Shown one piece after another: positions 23,401 to 32,835 of a stretch of DNA of 64,000 bases. This stretch comes from a virus. The stretch lies in IMG/VR virus record IMGVR_UViG_3300015374_000001, positions 1-64,000 of that record; one strand, given 5' to 3'. Numbering within the stretch: the first letter of the stretch is position 1; every line of letters starts with the position of its first letter. The position numbers and the translations under genes were made by a program. The notes below the pieces were generated by a model. That model searched no databases. It was not told where the DNA came from and was given only the letters and a program-made list of their open reading frames with translations.

Positions 23401-26400
23401 TTCCGCCGCCTCAGGCTTGGTTCTGACACAAATCTCGAGGATTTAAAGAAAACAGTCAATGCCAATATTGCTTCGATATCGGCCAACATGGGGCTTCATT
23501 CCAAGGAAGGCCAAGAAGCTCTTTCCAAGAACTTTGATTTAGCATCAAAGAATATCCGTAGGATGATGCGTAATGGCACGATCAGCACATCTGAGGGTAT
23601 GCAAGAAATTCGCCGTCTGCTGAGAGTGCAGTCCAAAGCAGGCGTCGATGCCATGTCGAGCAGTTTCCTTTCTGCTCAGAACACCATTGCTCGCACGATG
23701 AGCAATGCCGAAGGATTAACTCGCAAGGGAATGCGAGCGATGCGAAAGCTCATGGCTGAGCAAATGCGTGGTTTTGGATTTAGTGAAGAGCAAATCCAGC
23801 GTTCCTTGCGTCTGACTGATGCTGGCGAGCGTCGTGATCCGCTTACAGGTAAATCACCTGAGACTCTTGGCGGTCACGCTGGCGGTGGTTGGCTTGGTAT
23901 GCGCGGTGAGCGCGGAGCCGATGGTACGGCTGGCATGATTAAGGGTCATCCTGTCGGCCGTGGCGAATTAGTAATTGCCAATGGTCCGCAGGCCGGTGTA
24001 ATTGATGCTGCTCTGCATGCACAGTACGGCTATGGCATCGATGAGCTACATAGGAAAATACGTGGTGCTCATGCTGGCGAGCTTCCTCAAGGCTTTGCTC
24101 GTGGTGGAGATTTGTTTGACGGCCACCCCTCTAATGTCTCGCCGGGTCTTAAAAAATTAATCGCGGTGATGAAGGGACGCTGGCCTGGCCTTGGAGTTAG
24201 TTCAACTACAGATCACTCAGTAAATACGACTTCAGGAAATCGTTCTGACCATACGCCCGATGCTTCGGGTGTCGGCCATGCGGTTGACCTTTCTTCTCCT
24301 GATTACGCTTACATGAACGCGGCGGCTCAGTGGGTTCGGCTTTCTGGTTTGTACCGCCAGATTAAGCAAGGTATTCATAACCCGAACCTGGCGATTCAGG
24401 ATGGACAAATTCAAGCGCCTCCTGGCCGGTTTGCTGGCCATACGTGGACTGAGCACCTTGACCATATCCATCTTGCCATTGCTGGTGCATTAAATACGAA
24501 GCGCGTTAAGGGTGGACGGTTCGCTGCTCGTGCAGCAGGTACAGTTGCAGCGACTATTGCAGGGATCAAGCGCTTGCAAGTTGAGGGTACTGGCAAGGAC
24601 AGCGCACTTGGACAAATTACTCAACGCGGCCTTGATGTAGTTCGCAAGGCAGCCAATCGTCGTCTTCGTAGTCTTGCTGGTGAATTTACTCCCGGTGGCG
24701 GCACAGTTCTGCATGGGTCAGGAAATGTCGAGCGCGCATTTGCTCAAGTAGCCAAGCGACTTTCTACTTCTCGCGTTGCAACGCTGGCGCTTGGTGAAGC
24801 TGGCTTTGCTGAATCGGGAATGACAGACTCGCCTGGCGGGGATCGTAGTTCCGAAGGTTCTTTGCAATTACTTGCATCTACAGCGCAGGGTCTAGGCGTA
24901 GATCCACATGATGAAAAAGCTGTTGCCTCTCTGTTCCTCACACGAGGATTTTATGGAAGAGGCGGTGCCAACCAACTTGCGCGTCAGGGCTTGCCTGCCC
25001 ATATGGTTGCTCAGAGCACGCAGGGATCTGCATTTGCTGATGGCTCGAACTACAAAGCTCAAGAGGGAAATGCTCGCGCCTGGATGAAGCGCTATGGTCT
25101 GGCTCTCGGTGGCAGGATACGTGGATTTGCTCAAGGCGGGCAAATCGATGGTAACAAAAAGGGCGATGGTCAGCTTTTCCTTGGGCACGTTGGCGAATGG
25201 GTATTAACTGAGCGTCATCAGGAATTACTTGCACGTGCGCTTGGTTTAACTAGAGAAGCAATTGCCAAATTACTAGGGCTAGGCGTTGGTGGAGAAGAAA
25301 TTGGTGGTGGCGGCACCAAGCGCGGCGGAGTAAATCAAGCTGCATACGCTGGCGATAGCCTCGGTGTAGGCACTACTCAATTCGGTGGTCTTCGTGGACG
25401 GCTACAAGGCGTTAGATTATTCTCAGCAGTCCAAGGTGGTAAACCTTCAATCTGGGGTGTCGGTCAATTGCGGCAAATGCTAGGCGATCATCCTGGCATA
25501 GATGTAGGTGTGCTTGACATGGGCACTAACGACGGGACCGCTGCGGGTAATTTAGCTGGTTCAATCAATGCAGCTAAACGGATGCTGCGCGGGAAGCCAT
25601 TGGTCATGGCTACTATCGTTCGTGCTGCAACAGATGCAGCAGCAAAAAATCGTTTAATTCGCAACCGTGCTGATCGTGTAGTTGATTGGGCACGAATAGC
25701 TGGCCCTTATGTGCGCGGAGATGGAATTCATCCAAATACCGCTGGCTACAGACGGCGTGCTTCTATGTTTGCAGGAGCTATTCGTGGATTCGCTGGCGGT
25801 GGAATCATCGGTGGCTTTGGACCGAGCACCACTTCTGGCCCCAGTGGTCGTGGGTCTTTTTCGAATAGTAATGTTCCTTTCGGACCATTATTAATTGATA
25901 GTAGTTTCGTTCGCACAGAACTTCGTTCAATCACGAAGGATCTTGGCGACTTCATGCGCTTCGTCTTCAAGTCTGCCAGCGCGGTCACTGAGTCGATTAA
26001 ATCGATGCGCAGTGACCAGAATGAGATTGAGCGGCTGACGAATGCGATCCACAATTTACGCAAGGGCGATGAGAATCAACAGCAGCGGCGAGCGATCACG
26101 CAATTCACTAATCGCTTAAACAAGATCAAAAATCGCCAAGATGAATCATGGAAGCTCTACCAGCTTCACCTAGAAGGATTAACCGGTGATAATGGTTTGC
26201 TTCAGCAGCAGCAAGATGCGCTGACAGCATTTGCAGAAAATCTTGCTCGCCGTACTTTGTCTGCCACATTTGTTGGTGGCCGTGGCGGTCGTGTCACTCG
26301 TGCATTAACTGATGAGCAGGTTTCCCGTCGAGAACTTCGTGATTTAAGGACTCGTCTACCGCGCGAGCGTACTTTCCTGCGCCGGTTGGGTCGGGCCGAA

Positions 26401-27900
26401 GATGAAACTCGTGATGTAACGATGGCTGAGCAGCGTGTGGCGGATCGTTCTGAGCGCCAAGCTAAGGCAGTTGAAAAAAGGATTAAGCGGCTTCAGCGCG
26501 GCGAGGAAGACAAAGATCAAAAGAACAAGATCAAGAATCTTCAAAATGAGCTTGCTGATATCCGGCGCACCGGTAGTGAAGCTCAAAAGCGTGCCGATAC
26601 TTCGCGTGCCGGTCTAAAGAATATCCGTGATCGCATGCTGGCACAGCAGCAGTTGGTGGCTGAGCTTCTGCAATCTATTTGGGAAGCCCAAGTCAATGCT
26701 CAGCAGGCCATCGTAGATAAAATTAATCGCAATGCCGAGCGTGCCAATCGATTTGTAGATGCCGTACAACGTCTGGCTGATCTGACTGGCCGTGAAGATT
26801 TGTTCCGGGCTTCTGCTCAGGGTGGCCGTTCGGTAATGCAGAATCAAATAAGCCAATTGCAACGGCAGCTTTTCTCGGCCCGCAAGATCGGTGCCAACGA
26901 TTTAGCTGATCAAATCGAAGACCAGATAGCGGAGTTGCAGACGGCTATAGCTGATTCGATTCAGCAGGAATTGCGGGATGCGGCAGACAGGATCAACAAC
27001 AGGGCTCAGCGTAGGCTTGGTAGGCTCGATTTATTTGAGCGAATGGCACAAGCCCTTGGCACGGTTGGTCTACAAGGTGGAGTTTCTGTTGGCGGTGAGA
27101 CATTATCTCGTGCCGCAGTTTTCCAGCAGCGGCAAGCTGCACTTCAGCAGCAACGTGGCGAGCTACAGGGATTAATCTTCAGTGCTGGTAGGGCTGGCAA
27201 CTTGCAATTAGTTCAAGATCTGACCGATCAGCTTGCTGAGCTAGATGTAACTATCAAGGAAAATACTGCGGCGTTCTTCGATGCGCGTGTTGAGGAAGTA
27301 AATCAGCGAGCGAGCTTCAAGCTCAGCATCAATGATCTGAATAAGCAAGTCGTGGATCTGACCGGCCAAATCTCTGGCCAGGTAAATCAGACTGAGCTTT
27401 TACGTCTAGCCCAAGAGCGCGGGAATATTCTCGGTGAGCAGCGTGGATCACTTGAACAACTTCTGGCTGAGGCTAGGGCAACAGGTAATCAGCAAGACAT
27501 AAATGATCTGACGCAGGCATTACTTGAGAATCAGGTTGCTGTCCTGCAAAACACTGTCGCTATTAATGAACTTAATGGCACGGCTAATGAGCCACAGACA
27601 TTTACTTCAACTTCGTGGCAGTGGTTCCGGCAAGCTCTGTTCACTGGCCTTGGTCAACCGCTTCCTCAGTATCAGATCCCTGGTGCTGCCAGCGGAGCGA
27701 TGATCACAAATTCCGGCCTATTAATGGGTCACTCTGGCGAATCTATCCGGCCAGCTACGCTCTCCCGCCCGCGCTGGAACGCAATGGACAATCAGGGTGG
27801 AAATACCTTCATGTTCGATATTACGGAACAGCCAACAGAAACCGACTACGAATTCCTTGGCGAAACAATTGCGCGCAAGGTCAAGACAGCAGGTGTTTGA
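20446..27900 (+). CDS. tape measure protein with three hydrolase-like domains, 2484 aa
   Basis: Length sets the tail length; by the usual 1.5 Angstrom per residue rule a long tail is expected (inference). Layout: coiled coils about 1-130. Hydrophobic Gly/Ala segment about 145-210 (membrane insertion). Gln/Arg/Ala coiled coil about 230-400. Helical and hydrophobic repeats to about 870. M15-type metallopeptidase-like domain about 1228-1346 (SDHTPD, GHAVDLS, HLDHIHLAI, i.e. HxxD and HxH). SLT-like lytic transglycosylase domain about 1440-1555 (FAESGM, SSEGSLQLL). SGNH/GDSL esterase-like domain about 1630-1780 (AGDSLG, DMGTNDG, DGIHPNTAGY). Long coiled coils follow to the end. The enzymes would open the cell wall as the tape measure is ejected. 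It ends in TTTGATGG, overlapping the next start by one base. Confidence 0.85.
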   Translation: MNPDVEYILRIILRARDEMAAVLAKAKTELRAFTGESNKAEQSLTKLSNRLGGFNTRLHALGNRLDDVEGRLKRFGDQQGRLGNLTEAVVPNIDKQERSTRRLSGATRDVDRDVNVVSRTLNRFANTIGSTGDNIASLDNRLRGMAVLGALVFFNQLTSAAIGLGGSLVSLGGSAVYAGGAIGGGLVAGVAQALPAIGLLAGALLRVNQVFDAVGKLQDVNLQKFARQDKAAKSTADSADTLANAQDGVVSALQRVSDAQDAAVQSQEALNEARKQAKRDIEDLVLAERGARLSEEEAQRRVSEAVREGNVGQLEQLRLDADEARIRRQRAVQDANEARRQGVRGSPQVVDARRSLQDARRQVTEAEQAVVKSQRAVDTARRGAQAAAKDTFAAAGALQFMLQQMSPAERRLYEASRRILRTFNTDFRGVTDVIVDSFTRGVNRADQILQRPDVLRSAQRLANQLARQMNRVFDSFTSPRQLRQFERITKDSRENLEPIADIAIDIGHAFANIAEFAGPALSKFLEFAKELAQDFRELTGNREEMESFFLRGEKHLEAWVKLALAVVNLFAALTGASAGTGLRTIEDATRGINGWAESLRKNGKEATQFFEDARRVTYALWEVVKAVGVVFFEIFQANGADRVEQFAKLFEETLVPAIAQAADVLGFFTDILLKFLDIPVIGDLTKYAVTFLLVAKAVTGLSAAFAGALGLTSHFVQLIDLFPGMNRGLGTMGTQVSGLRGSFSTLGAAIKTAFTTRSFTPLLDFLRGLPGRIRGARTAASEGTVVSRTGRTPPPVAGGRRPPAAGTRGGRFGGVVATGGGGIFSAVGGTIALTVGSIIATKIVTDLMTSKESFSQRPQRLTPQLQRQARENRSKPDQILEDIFGAQARTLSEAIRPGFFETAFGLFNDSGKANKLADNIEGIEKKVRRLQQAGDLPGLRRLVERIRNMGEEIGGGRGRLLDNFADTIEKMAIKGTEGLEKLRSGFRRLRLGSDTNLEDLKKTVNANIASISANMGLHSKEGQEALSKNFDLASKNIRRMMRNGTISTSEGMQEIRRLLRVQSKAGVDAMSSSFLSAQNTIARTMSNAEGLTRKGMRAMRKLMAEQMRGFGFSEEQIQRSLRLTDAGERRDPLTGKSPETLGGHAGGGWLGMRGERGADGTAGMIKGHPVGRGELVIANGPQAGVIDAALHAQYGYGIDELHRKIRGAHAGELPQGFARGGDLFDGHPSNVSPGLKKLIAVMKGRWPGLGVSSTTDHSVNTTSGNRSDHTPDASGVGHAVDLSSPDYAYMNAAAQWVRLSGLYRQIKQGIHNPNLAIQDGQIQAPPGRFAGHTWTEHLDHIHLAIAGALNTKRVKGGRFAARAAGTVAATIAGIKRLQVEGTGKDSALGQITQRGLDVVRKAANRRLRSLAGEFTPGGGTVLHGSGNVERAFAQVAKRLSTSRVATLALGEAGFAESGMTDSPGGDRSSEGSLQLLASTAQGLGVDPHDEKAVASLFLTRGFYGRGGANQLARQGLPAHMVAQSTQGSAFADGSNYKAQEGNARAWMKRYGLALGGRIRGFAQGGQIDGNKKGDGQLFLGHVGEWVLTERHQELLARALGLTREAIAKLLGLGVGGEEIGGGGTKRGGVNQAAYAGDSLGVGTTQFGGLRGRLQGVRLFSAVQGGKPSIWGVGQLRQMLGDHPGIDVGVLDMGTNDGTAAGNLAGSINAAKRMLRGKPLVMATIVRAATDAAAKNRLIRNRADRVVDWARIAGPYVRGDGIHPNTAGYRRRASMFAGAIRGFAGGGIIGGFGPSTTSGPSGRGSFSNSNVPFGPLLIDSSFVRTELRSITKDLGDFMRFVFKSASAVTESIKSMRSDQNEIERLTNAIHNLRKGDENQQQRRAITQFTNRLNKIKNRQDESWKLYQLHLEGLTGDNGLLQQQQDALTAFAENLARRTLSATFVGGRGGRVTRALTDEQVSRRELRDLRTRLPRERTFLRRLGRAEDETRDVTMAEQRVADRSERQAKAVEKRIKRLQRGEEDKDQKNKIKNLQNELADIRRTGSEAQKRADTSRAGLKNIRDRMLAQQQLVAELLQSIWEAQVNAQQAIVDKINRNAERANRFVDAVQRLADLTGREDLFRASAQGGRSVMQNQISQLQRQLFSARKIGANDLADQIEDQIAELQTAIADSIQQELRDAADRINNRAQRRLGRLDLFERMAQALGTVGLQGGVSVGGETLSRAAVFQQRQAALQQQRGELQGLIFSAGRAGNLQLVQDLTDQLAELDVTIKENTAAFFDARVEEVNQRASFKLSINDLNKQVVDLTGQISGQVNQTELLRLAQERGNILGEQRGSLEQLLAEARATGNQQDINDLTQALLENQVAVLQNTVAINELNGTANEPQTFTSTSWQWFRQALFTGLGQPLPQYQIPGAASGAMITNSGLLMGHSGESIRPATLSRPRWNAMDNQGGNTFMFDITEQPTETDYEFLGETIARKVKTAGV

Positions 27901-29447
27901 TGGATATTGCGCAGTATCTATCTGGCGATCCCAAGCTATTACTAGATGGCGATTTGAGTATGCCCGAGCTTGGCATTCAGGCGAAGCTTGAGTACAAGGG
28001 CGACATAATCAATCAAGCTGGTGTTGTAGATCGTGTGTTCATTAAAAGCATCAGTGGTTTAGGCGATCCTGATCTGAGGCTAGTGAATGAATCTAATCCT
28101 GGTGCTCATGGCGAGACTCCATTTGATTCATTTTATGGCGGACGCACACTTACTCTCAATGGACAAATCGAAGCAGCTAAATTCTCAAAGCTCGAAACAA
28201 TGAAGCGTGGCCTCAAGGCCATGTTCAATGATTTAACTGAAGGTCCGCTAGTCTTCCGTACTGGCGATCCAGCGCGCGATGTGATGATCAATTGCCGTAA
28301 GGGTCAACCGATGGCGATGGATGATCAGCAAGACGGTTTCTACATCAAGCGGCCATTCCAGATTTTCCTGCGTGCGTCCGATCCACGTTTCGTGAGCTAC
28401 ATAGAAGAGAACCGGAGTTTCAATATTGGCTTTGCTGATGCCAACTTTGCCGATCTAACTAAATACACCTTTGTATCTGGCCAAGCTAATGTCTCGGTGG
28501 TTGGTGGCGATTTAACTGCTACCGGTTCAGCAGGTGTTAACCGTCGAATTGTTTATAACGGCCAGAACTTTTTAGATCCTAAGGTTTCAACTGGTGTCCA
28601 GACGCCTACTCCTGGTGCTGGTCAGAGTTATCAGTGGGGCCACATGGCCAAGTACGTTGATGCAAATAATCATGTTTATGCCAACGTACAGCGAGACTCA
28701 GCCGGTGTGTCTACGCTTGTTCTGCAAGTAACTGTCGGAGGCACCAACCAAGCTCTTTCATTTGATTCTCAGACTGCTGCTCAAATAACTGGCTGGTCAA
28801 ATAACTCATTACGATGGATGAGAAGCACGATGATAGGCAACGTATTAACTGTTCAACTCTGGACTGGCGATCCAGATGTAGGCGGCAGCACCATGATTCA
28901 TACAGCGACAAAAACGCTTACGGGCACAGCAGCTACAGCGTTAGGTACGGGAGTATCCGGCAAGGGCGGACCTTCTGCTGCTTGGATCGGCAGCGACTCA
29001 ACTGCTTTAGTTAAAATACTTACTTGGCGTGTGGCTGAGAACGGTGCTTTTGCTGGAACGATATTCACGGTTCCTAACAAAGGTGACTGGCTAGCTGAGC
29101 CTACTATTAAAATATATGGGCCGGTTAACTCGACTGTAGCCGGTGGTACAGCGGCGACCATCACAAATAACGCTACTGGTCAATCGATCACGATTAAATC
29201 TCCTGCGGGGAGTACGACCGCTGTACCGTCGAATGCATATCTGAAGATCGATACGCGCGACACAGGTGGACGCAAGATCCAAGAATTCCTTGTAGCGGGC
29301 GATTCTTTGGTTGGCAACCGGTTTGATCGTATCTCGATTGACAGCGACATGATCAAGCTGCAACCAGGCAATAATGCAATCTCAGTGAACTTTGTAACTG
29401 GAACTGTAACGCGGATAGATATGGCGTACCGCCATACCTTTTTATAA
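27900..29447 (+). CDS. distal tail protein with lectin-like insert, 515 aa
   Basis: The ATG at 27900 overlaps the tape measure stop. The N-terminal about 165 residues look like a distal tail (Dit-like) protein: 'SISGLGDPDLRLVNESNPGAHGE', 'GGRTLTLNGQIEA', 'MKRGLKAMFNDL' and 'IKRPFQIFLRASDPRFVS' follow the usual order. Residues about 180-385 form a beta-sandwich of the concanavalin/LamG kind (FADLTKYTFVSG...VYANVQRDSAGVSTLVLQV...). The C-terminal part resembles the closing Dit domain (TVPNKGDWLAEPTIKIYGPV). It would connect the tail tube with the baseplate and may bind cell-wall sugars. Confidence 0.7.
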   Translation: MDIAQYLSGDPKLLLDGDLSMPELGIQAKLEYKGDIINQAGVVDRVFIKSISGLGDPDLRLVNESNPGAHGETPFDSFYGGRTLTLNGQIEAAKFSKLETMKRGLKAMFNDLTEGPLVFRTGDPARDVMINCRKGQPMAMDDQQDGFYIKRPFQIFLRASDPRFVSYIEENRSFNIGFADANFADLTKYTFVSGQANVSVVGGDLTATGSAGVNRRIVYNGQNFLDPKVSTGVQTPTPGAGQSYQWGHMAKYVDANNHVYANVQRDSAGVSTLVLQVTVGGTNQALSFDSQTAAQITGWSNNSLRWMRSTMIGNVLTVQLWTGDPDVGGSTMIHTATKTLTGTAATALGTGVSGKGGPSAAWIGSDSTALVKILTWRVAENGAFAGTIFTVPNKGDWLAEPTIKIYGPVNSTVAGGTAATITNNATGQSITIKSPAGSTTAVPSNAYLKIDTRDTGGRKIQEFLVAGDSLVGNRFDRISIDSDMIKLQPGNNAISVNFVTGTVTRIDMAYRHTFL

Positions 29448-31856
29448 ATGGCTGACTTTAGAACTGGCGAAAATTTCTTTGACGAGTCTTTCCGTACTCG
29501 CTGGACCACAGTAGATCCAGGCACAGTAGTACAGACTCACAATAATCAGCTTCAGATCGTTGGCACTGGCGGCGCTAGCTGGTTTCTGAATGGACTTGTC
29601 GATGATGATGGCGACGGCACGCTTAAATTCAAGCTAAGCCGTGATCCCAATACGTATAGGGCACTGCTATTCCGGCGCGCGAGTCTGAGCGCAGGACAGG
29701 CATCGATGTGGATGCTGGCTTTCCAAGGCGATGGTAAGCTCATCCTATATAAAGTAAATGATGCTAACTCTGCTTCACAGGTAGCTGAGTACACAGGCAA
29801 CAAAATAAGCACCGATCCAGAAGAGACATATTGGATCAGAGGGCGAGTTGAAGGCAATAAAATAACGGCTCAGCTTTTCATCAGTGATCCGTTCTTGTCT
29901 TCGGTGCTGCCGACCTACGAATTCAGCTATGACATTGTTGCTGGTGATCAAGCTGAGCTGGGCGCAGGAGTAAACGGGCAATTCGGTGTTCGTTTGTTTG
30001 ACTCTGAGCAGCAGGATTCTGGAATCTCATTAGTCGTTTTCCGAGGGCTTGACCCTTTAGCTGAAACGCTAGACACGATTCCGATCAGCACTCCTGATCA
30101 TATTTGGAAATATATTCTCGCCGATAGCAAGACGTTAACGCCAATAGCTGATGTAACTCATTACGCAAAAGGCAAACAGCTTAGCGTGATCGGCAATAAA
30201 GCTGGCTCGTGTAGTTTTTCTGTGCCGGTTGATCATGAAGACTGGATAGGCATAGAAGAAGGTAAGCACGCGATAATTTGTTATCGCAAGGGTGTACCGA
30301 TTTGGTCAGGCATCATCTGGAATATGAAAGAAGGTCTGCCTGAGAATCAAATGTCGGTCAGTGCAGTTGGTTGGTACGACACACTTAATAACCGCCAATT
30401 GCGTCGTGACTTAGTGATCGGCTCAGAGGCTTCTAAAGTCATTCCTGGCGAAATAGTATTGAGGATTCTGGATGAGGTTAATTTAAAGCAGCGGCGGCAT
30501 TGGTCAGCGACAAACAGCAGACCAGGCTCTAATCCAGTTTTTTCTGTAGCTCTTCAACAAGAAGCTGGTTCTGTTGCTCAGGGAGTTACAGATATCACTA
30601 ATGCTCCCGGCAATACTGCTGGCGGAACCCCGAATAGCTTATTTGGCATTCCAGATGGAATGGCTCTTCATGCCTTTTTCACATTGCCTAGCTTTACGGT
30701 TGGCTTAGAGGGCAACATCATTAGTGCATTAGGAATCAAGAATGATTCTGCGCCGCCTTCTGGTGCCAATGTTTATGCACAGAGAAACTTTTATGTAACT
30801 GTTCAATACGTAAAAGCTATCCCGCCCGCTATACCTAATGACGCAACTCAAATAACTTTTTGGGCTAATTATACTCCTGGCTCGACACCTAGCGGAGCAG
30901 CAGCACCCGCTGGAAATGTCCAAGGCACCACAGGAGTAATAACAGGTGTTTTCCCGGCTTATGTTCGTATCCTTAGGCAGGGAACTAATTTAATAGGCCA
31001 ATGGTCTAAGGACAATATTGACTGGACGACCATCGCTACCTTTGCTGCGCCGTGGGATATGCTCGATGGCGTGTCGGCTGGTGGCCAGCTTTTCACTAGG
31101 GCTTGGGGTAGCCTTTACAACCCGCCGACCAATAACAATCGTCAATTCTTCAATATTAACTTTATTAGGATTGGCGAACCTGAGCCGCTGCAACCGAGCT
31201 ACGTATCACGCGGAACCCAAGGTGATAACTCCGCTACTCGTTGGACTAAATATTCTAAAGATGATGTTATTCAGAACTTGATTAATAACGCTGTGGATAT
31301 CGAAAATGGTATTGATTTTACTATCGATCCCATAACGCGGCAGATGAACACTAAGCCAGGTTCTTTGCAAACAGTAGATTCGCGTAAGAAGCCCGGAGTG
31401 GTATTTGGTTACAACTGGGGGCCACGTAATATTCAAAAGTTTGACCGCGAGAATGACTTCTCTGTGGTCAGGAATAGATTTACTGCTAAGGGCAAGTATG
31501 GAACGGGGCTCCAAGAAAGCGCGGCATCAGAAGATGCGTACAACATCGTGATGGAAGAGACTGCTCAGCTTTCTGAAGTCGTTGACAATAATGTGTTAGT
31601 CACTTTCGCGGCGGGAGAAGTGGCGCTTCGAGATACGCCACGTAAAATTTATTCATTCATACCATTCGCGTGGACACAGGATAGTTCTGTTCCTGAACCA
31701 TTTGTTGATTACACAGTCGGCGATCAGATCAGTCTCTTTGCCAAGCATGGCGAGCGCATCAAAATAGAAGGACTGCCGGTGAGGATCTTCGGCATCAATA
31801 TCGATATCAGTGATGACGGGACTGAGCGTGTGAGTTCACTACAGGTGTCGCCATGA
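29448..31856 (+). CDS. tail hub/baseplate protein with lectin-like domains, 802 aa
   Basis: Residues 1-195 form a concanavalin-like beta-sandwich (FDESFRTRWTTVDPGTVVQT...). Residues about 205-330 and 590-800 look like the hub of siphovirus tails, gp37-like of actinobacterial phages: 'DHIWKYILADSKTLTPIADV', 'CSFSVPVDHEDWIGIEEGKH', 'PIWSGIIWN' and 'FDRENDFSVVRNRFTAKGKY'. A second sandwich-like segment is inserted at about 360-575. Position after the distal tail gene agrees. Starts immediately after the preceding stop without a gap. Confidence 0.7.
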   Translation: MADFRTGENFFDESFRTRWTTVDPGTVVQTHNNQLQIVGTGGASWFLNGLVDDDGDGTLKFKLSRDPNTYRALLFRRASLSAGQASMWMLAFQGDGKLILYKVNDANSASQVAEYTGNKISTDPEETYWIRGRVEGNKITAQLFISDPFLSSVLPTYEFSYDIVAGDQAELGAGVNGQFGVRLFDSEQQDSGISLVVFRGLDPLAETLDTIPISTPDHIWKYILADSKTLTPIADVTHYAKGKQLSVIGNKAGSCSFSVPVDHEDWIGIEEGKHAIICYRKGVPIWSGIIWNMKEGLPENQMSVSAVGWYDTLNNRQLRRDLVIGSEASKVIPGEIVLRILDEVNLKQRRHWSATNSRPGSNPVFSVALQQEAGSVAQGVTDITNAPGNTAGGTPNSLFGIPDGMALHAFFTLPSFTVGLEGNIISALGIKNDSAPPSGANVYAQRNFYVTVQYVKAIPPAIPNDATQITFWANYTPGSTPSGAAAPAGNVQGTTGVITGVFPAYVRILRQGTNLIGQWSKDNIDWTTIATFAAPWDMLDGVSAGGQLFTRAWGSLYNPPTNNNRQFFNINFIRIGEPEPLQPSYVSRGTQGDNSATRWTKYSKDDVIQNLINNAVDIENGIDFTIDPITRQMNTKPGSLQTVDSRKKPGVVFGYNWGPRNIQKFDRENDFSVVRNRFTAKGKYGTGLQESAASEDAYNIVMEETAQLSEVVDNNVLVTFAAGEVALRDTPRKIYSFIPFAWTQDSSVPEPFVDYTVGDQISLFAKHGERIKIEGLPVRIFGINIDISDDGTERVSSLQVSP

Positions 31857-32560
31857 GTACAGTAATTCTCACAGACACGCTCGAACGCATGCTGCGTGAA
31901 ATGCAGAAGGAAATCGATGAGCTTAAACGTGGTGCTGCCATACCTGTTGGCGCAGAGATGCGTTGGCCGCGTTTAATCGATCAAAGCGGAAACATAAATG
32001 AAAACACAGCTAATCGTCCGCCTGATGGATGGTTAGAGAGAAATGGCGACACCCTCTCACGCACCACCTTTAATAGCTTATTTGCTGAGATTGGGACAAG
32101 CCATGGCGCGGGTGATGGATCTACTACATTTGCTTTGCCTGGCGGGTGGAAAGATCTAACGCTAGGCACTAACTGGCGCAGGTTAAGTAATGATCCTATT
32201 TATCAGCCTCAATGCCTGAAGCTAGCTGACGGTTTAGTTTTATTGCGTGGGATTGTCGAGCGCACAAATTCTGTTTATACGCTGCCATCGACAATTTATA
32301 CTTTACCAGCCGGATATCTGCCAGAGAAAAACTTCTTTATCTGGCGTGGTCACCAAGATACTGGCGCTAACTTTGCTCAGCTTCGTATGTTTATAAATGC
32401 GACTACAGGGGTGGCGGTTATTGATCAAGAGCAAGGAACGAATAACAAGCAGTTCTTAGGATCAGGAGGTGCCGCAAATGGTTGCTTCTATTACTTGGAT
32501 GGAACCATTTTCAAGGCATCAAATGCAGGGGCTCCTGAGACTACAATAATTAAAACCTAA
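31853..32560 (+). CDS. tail fibre protein with collar domain, 235 aa
   Basis: Short N-terminal coiled coil (LERMLREMQKEIDELKRG), then a tail-collar-type domain: 'GAEMRWPR...PPDGWLERNGDTLSRTTFNSLFAEIG' and 'GDGSTTFALP', the standard P.GWL..dG..lsR..y..Lf..iG...G.GdGsttF.LP pattern. The rest is a beta-rich C-terminal domain (residues 100-235) that may bind the receptor. Starts in an ATGA overlap with the hub gene. Confidence 0.8.
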   Translation: MSTVILTDTLERMLREMQKEIDELKRGAAIPVGAEMRWPRLIDQSGNINENTANRPPDGWLERNGDTLSRTTFNSLFAEIGTSHGAGDGSTTFALPGGWKDLTLGTNWRRLSNDPIYQPQCLKLADGLVLLRGIVERTNSVYTLPSTIYTLPAGYLPEKNFFIWRGHQDTGANFAQLRMFINATTGVAVIDQEQGTNNKQFLGSGGAANGCFYYLDGTIFKASNAGAPETTIIKT

Positions 32561-32835
32561 TGCCCGATCAGCCTTCGAGAAGAAGAAGCAAGAGCGCGCG
32601 GCGAAGTGATGCTGTTGTTGGATTTATTATCCCATTCTTCTTTATCACCATCGCTAGCTATCAGCAGGTGACTCAAGGCAAGATCGATAAATACGTATTA
32701 GGCGCGCTGCTCGTGTTCGGATTAGGCGCATTGGGTTGGCGAATAGATGTTCTGTTTGAAAAATATCTAGAGGCGAAGGCTGCTTCTGTTCGGCCGCTTG
32801 AGAGGCGGGACGAGGAAGTGGAAGATGGAGCTTAG
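32560..32835 (+). CDS. two-span membrane protein, holin candidate, 91 aa
   Basis: Basic N-terminus (PSRRRSKSARRSD), transmembrane helix 1 (AVVGFIIPFFFITIASY) and helix 2 (YVLGALLVFGLGALGWRI), then an acidic tail (RRDEEVEDGA). Size, two helices and place behind the fibre gene suit a class II holin. No sequence family was recognised. Confidence 0.6.
   Translation: MPDQPSRRRSKSARRSDAVVGFIIPFFFITIASYQQVTQGKIDKYVLGALLVFGLGALGWRIDVLFEKYLEAKAASVRPLERRDEEVEDGA

Noticed and set aside
27615-27899. Extension of the distal tail gene upstream of 27900
   Set aside because: Wholly inside the tape measure gene in another frame; the ATG at 27900 overlaps the stop and starts the proper domain.
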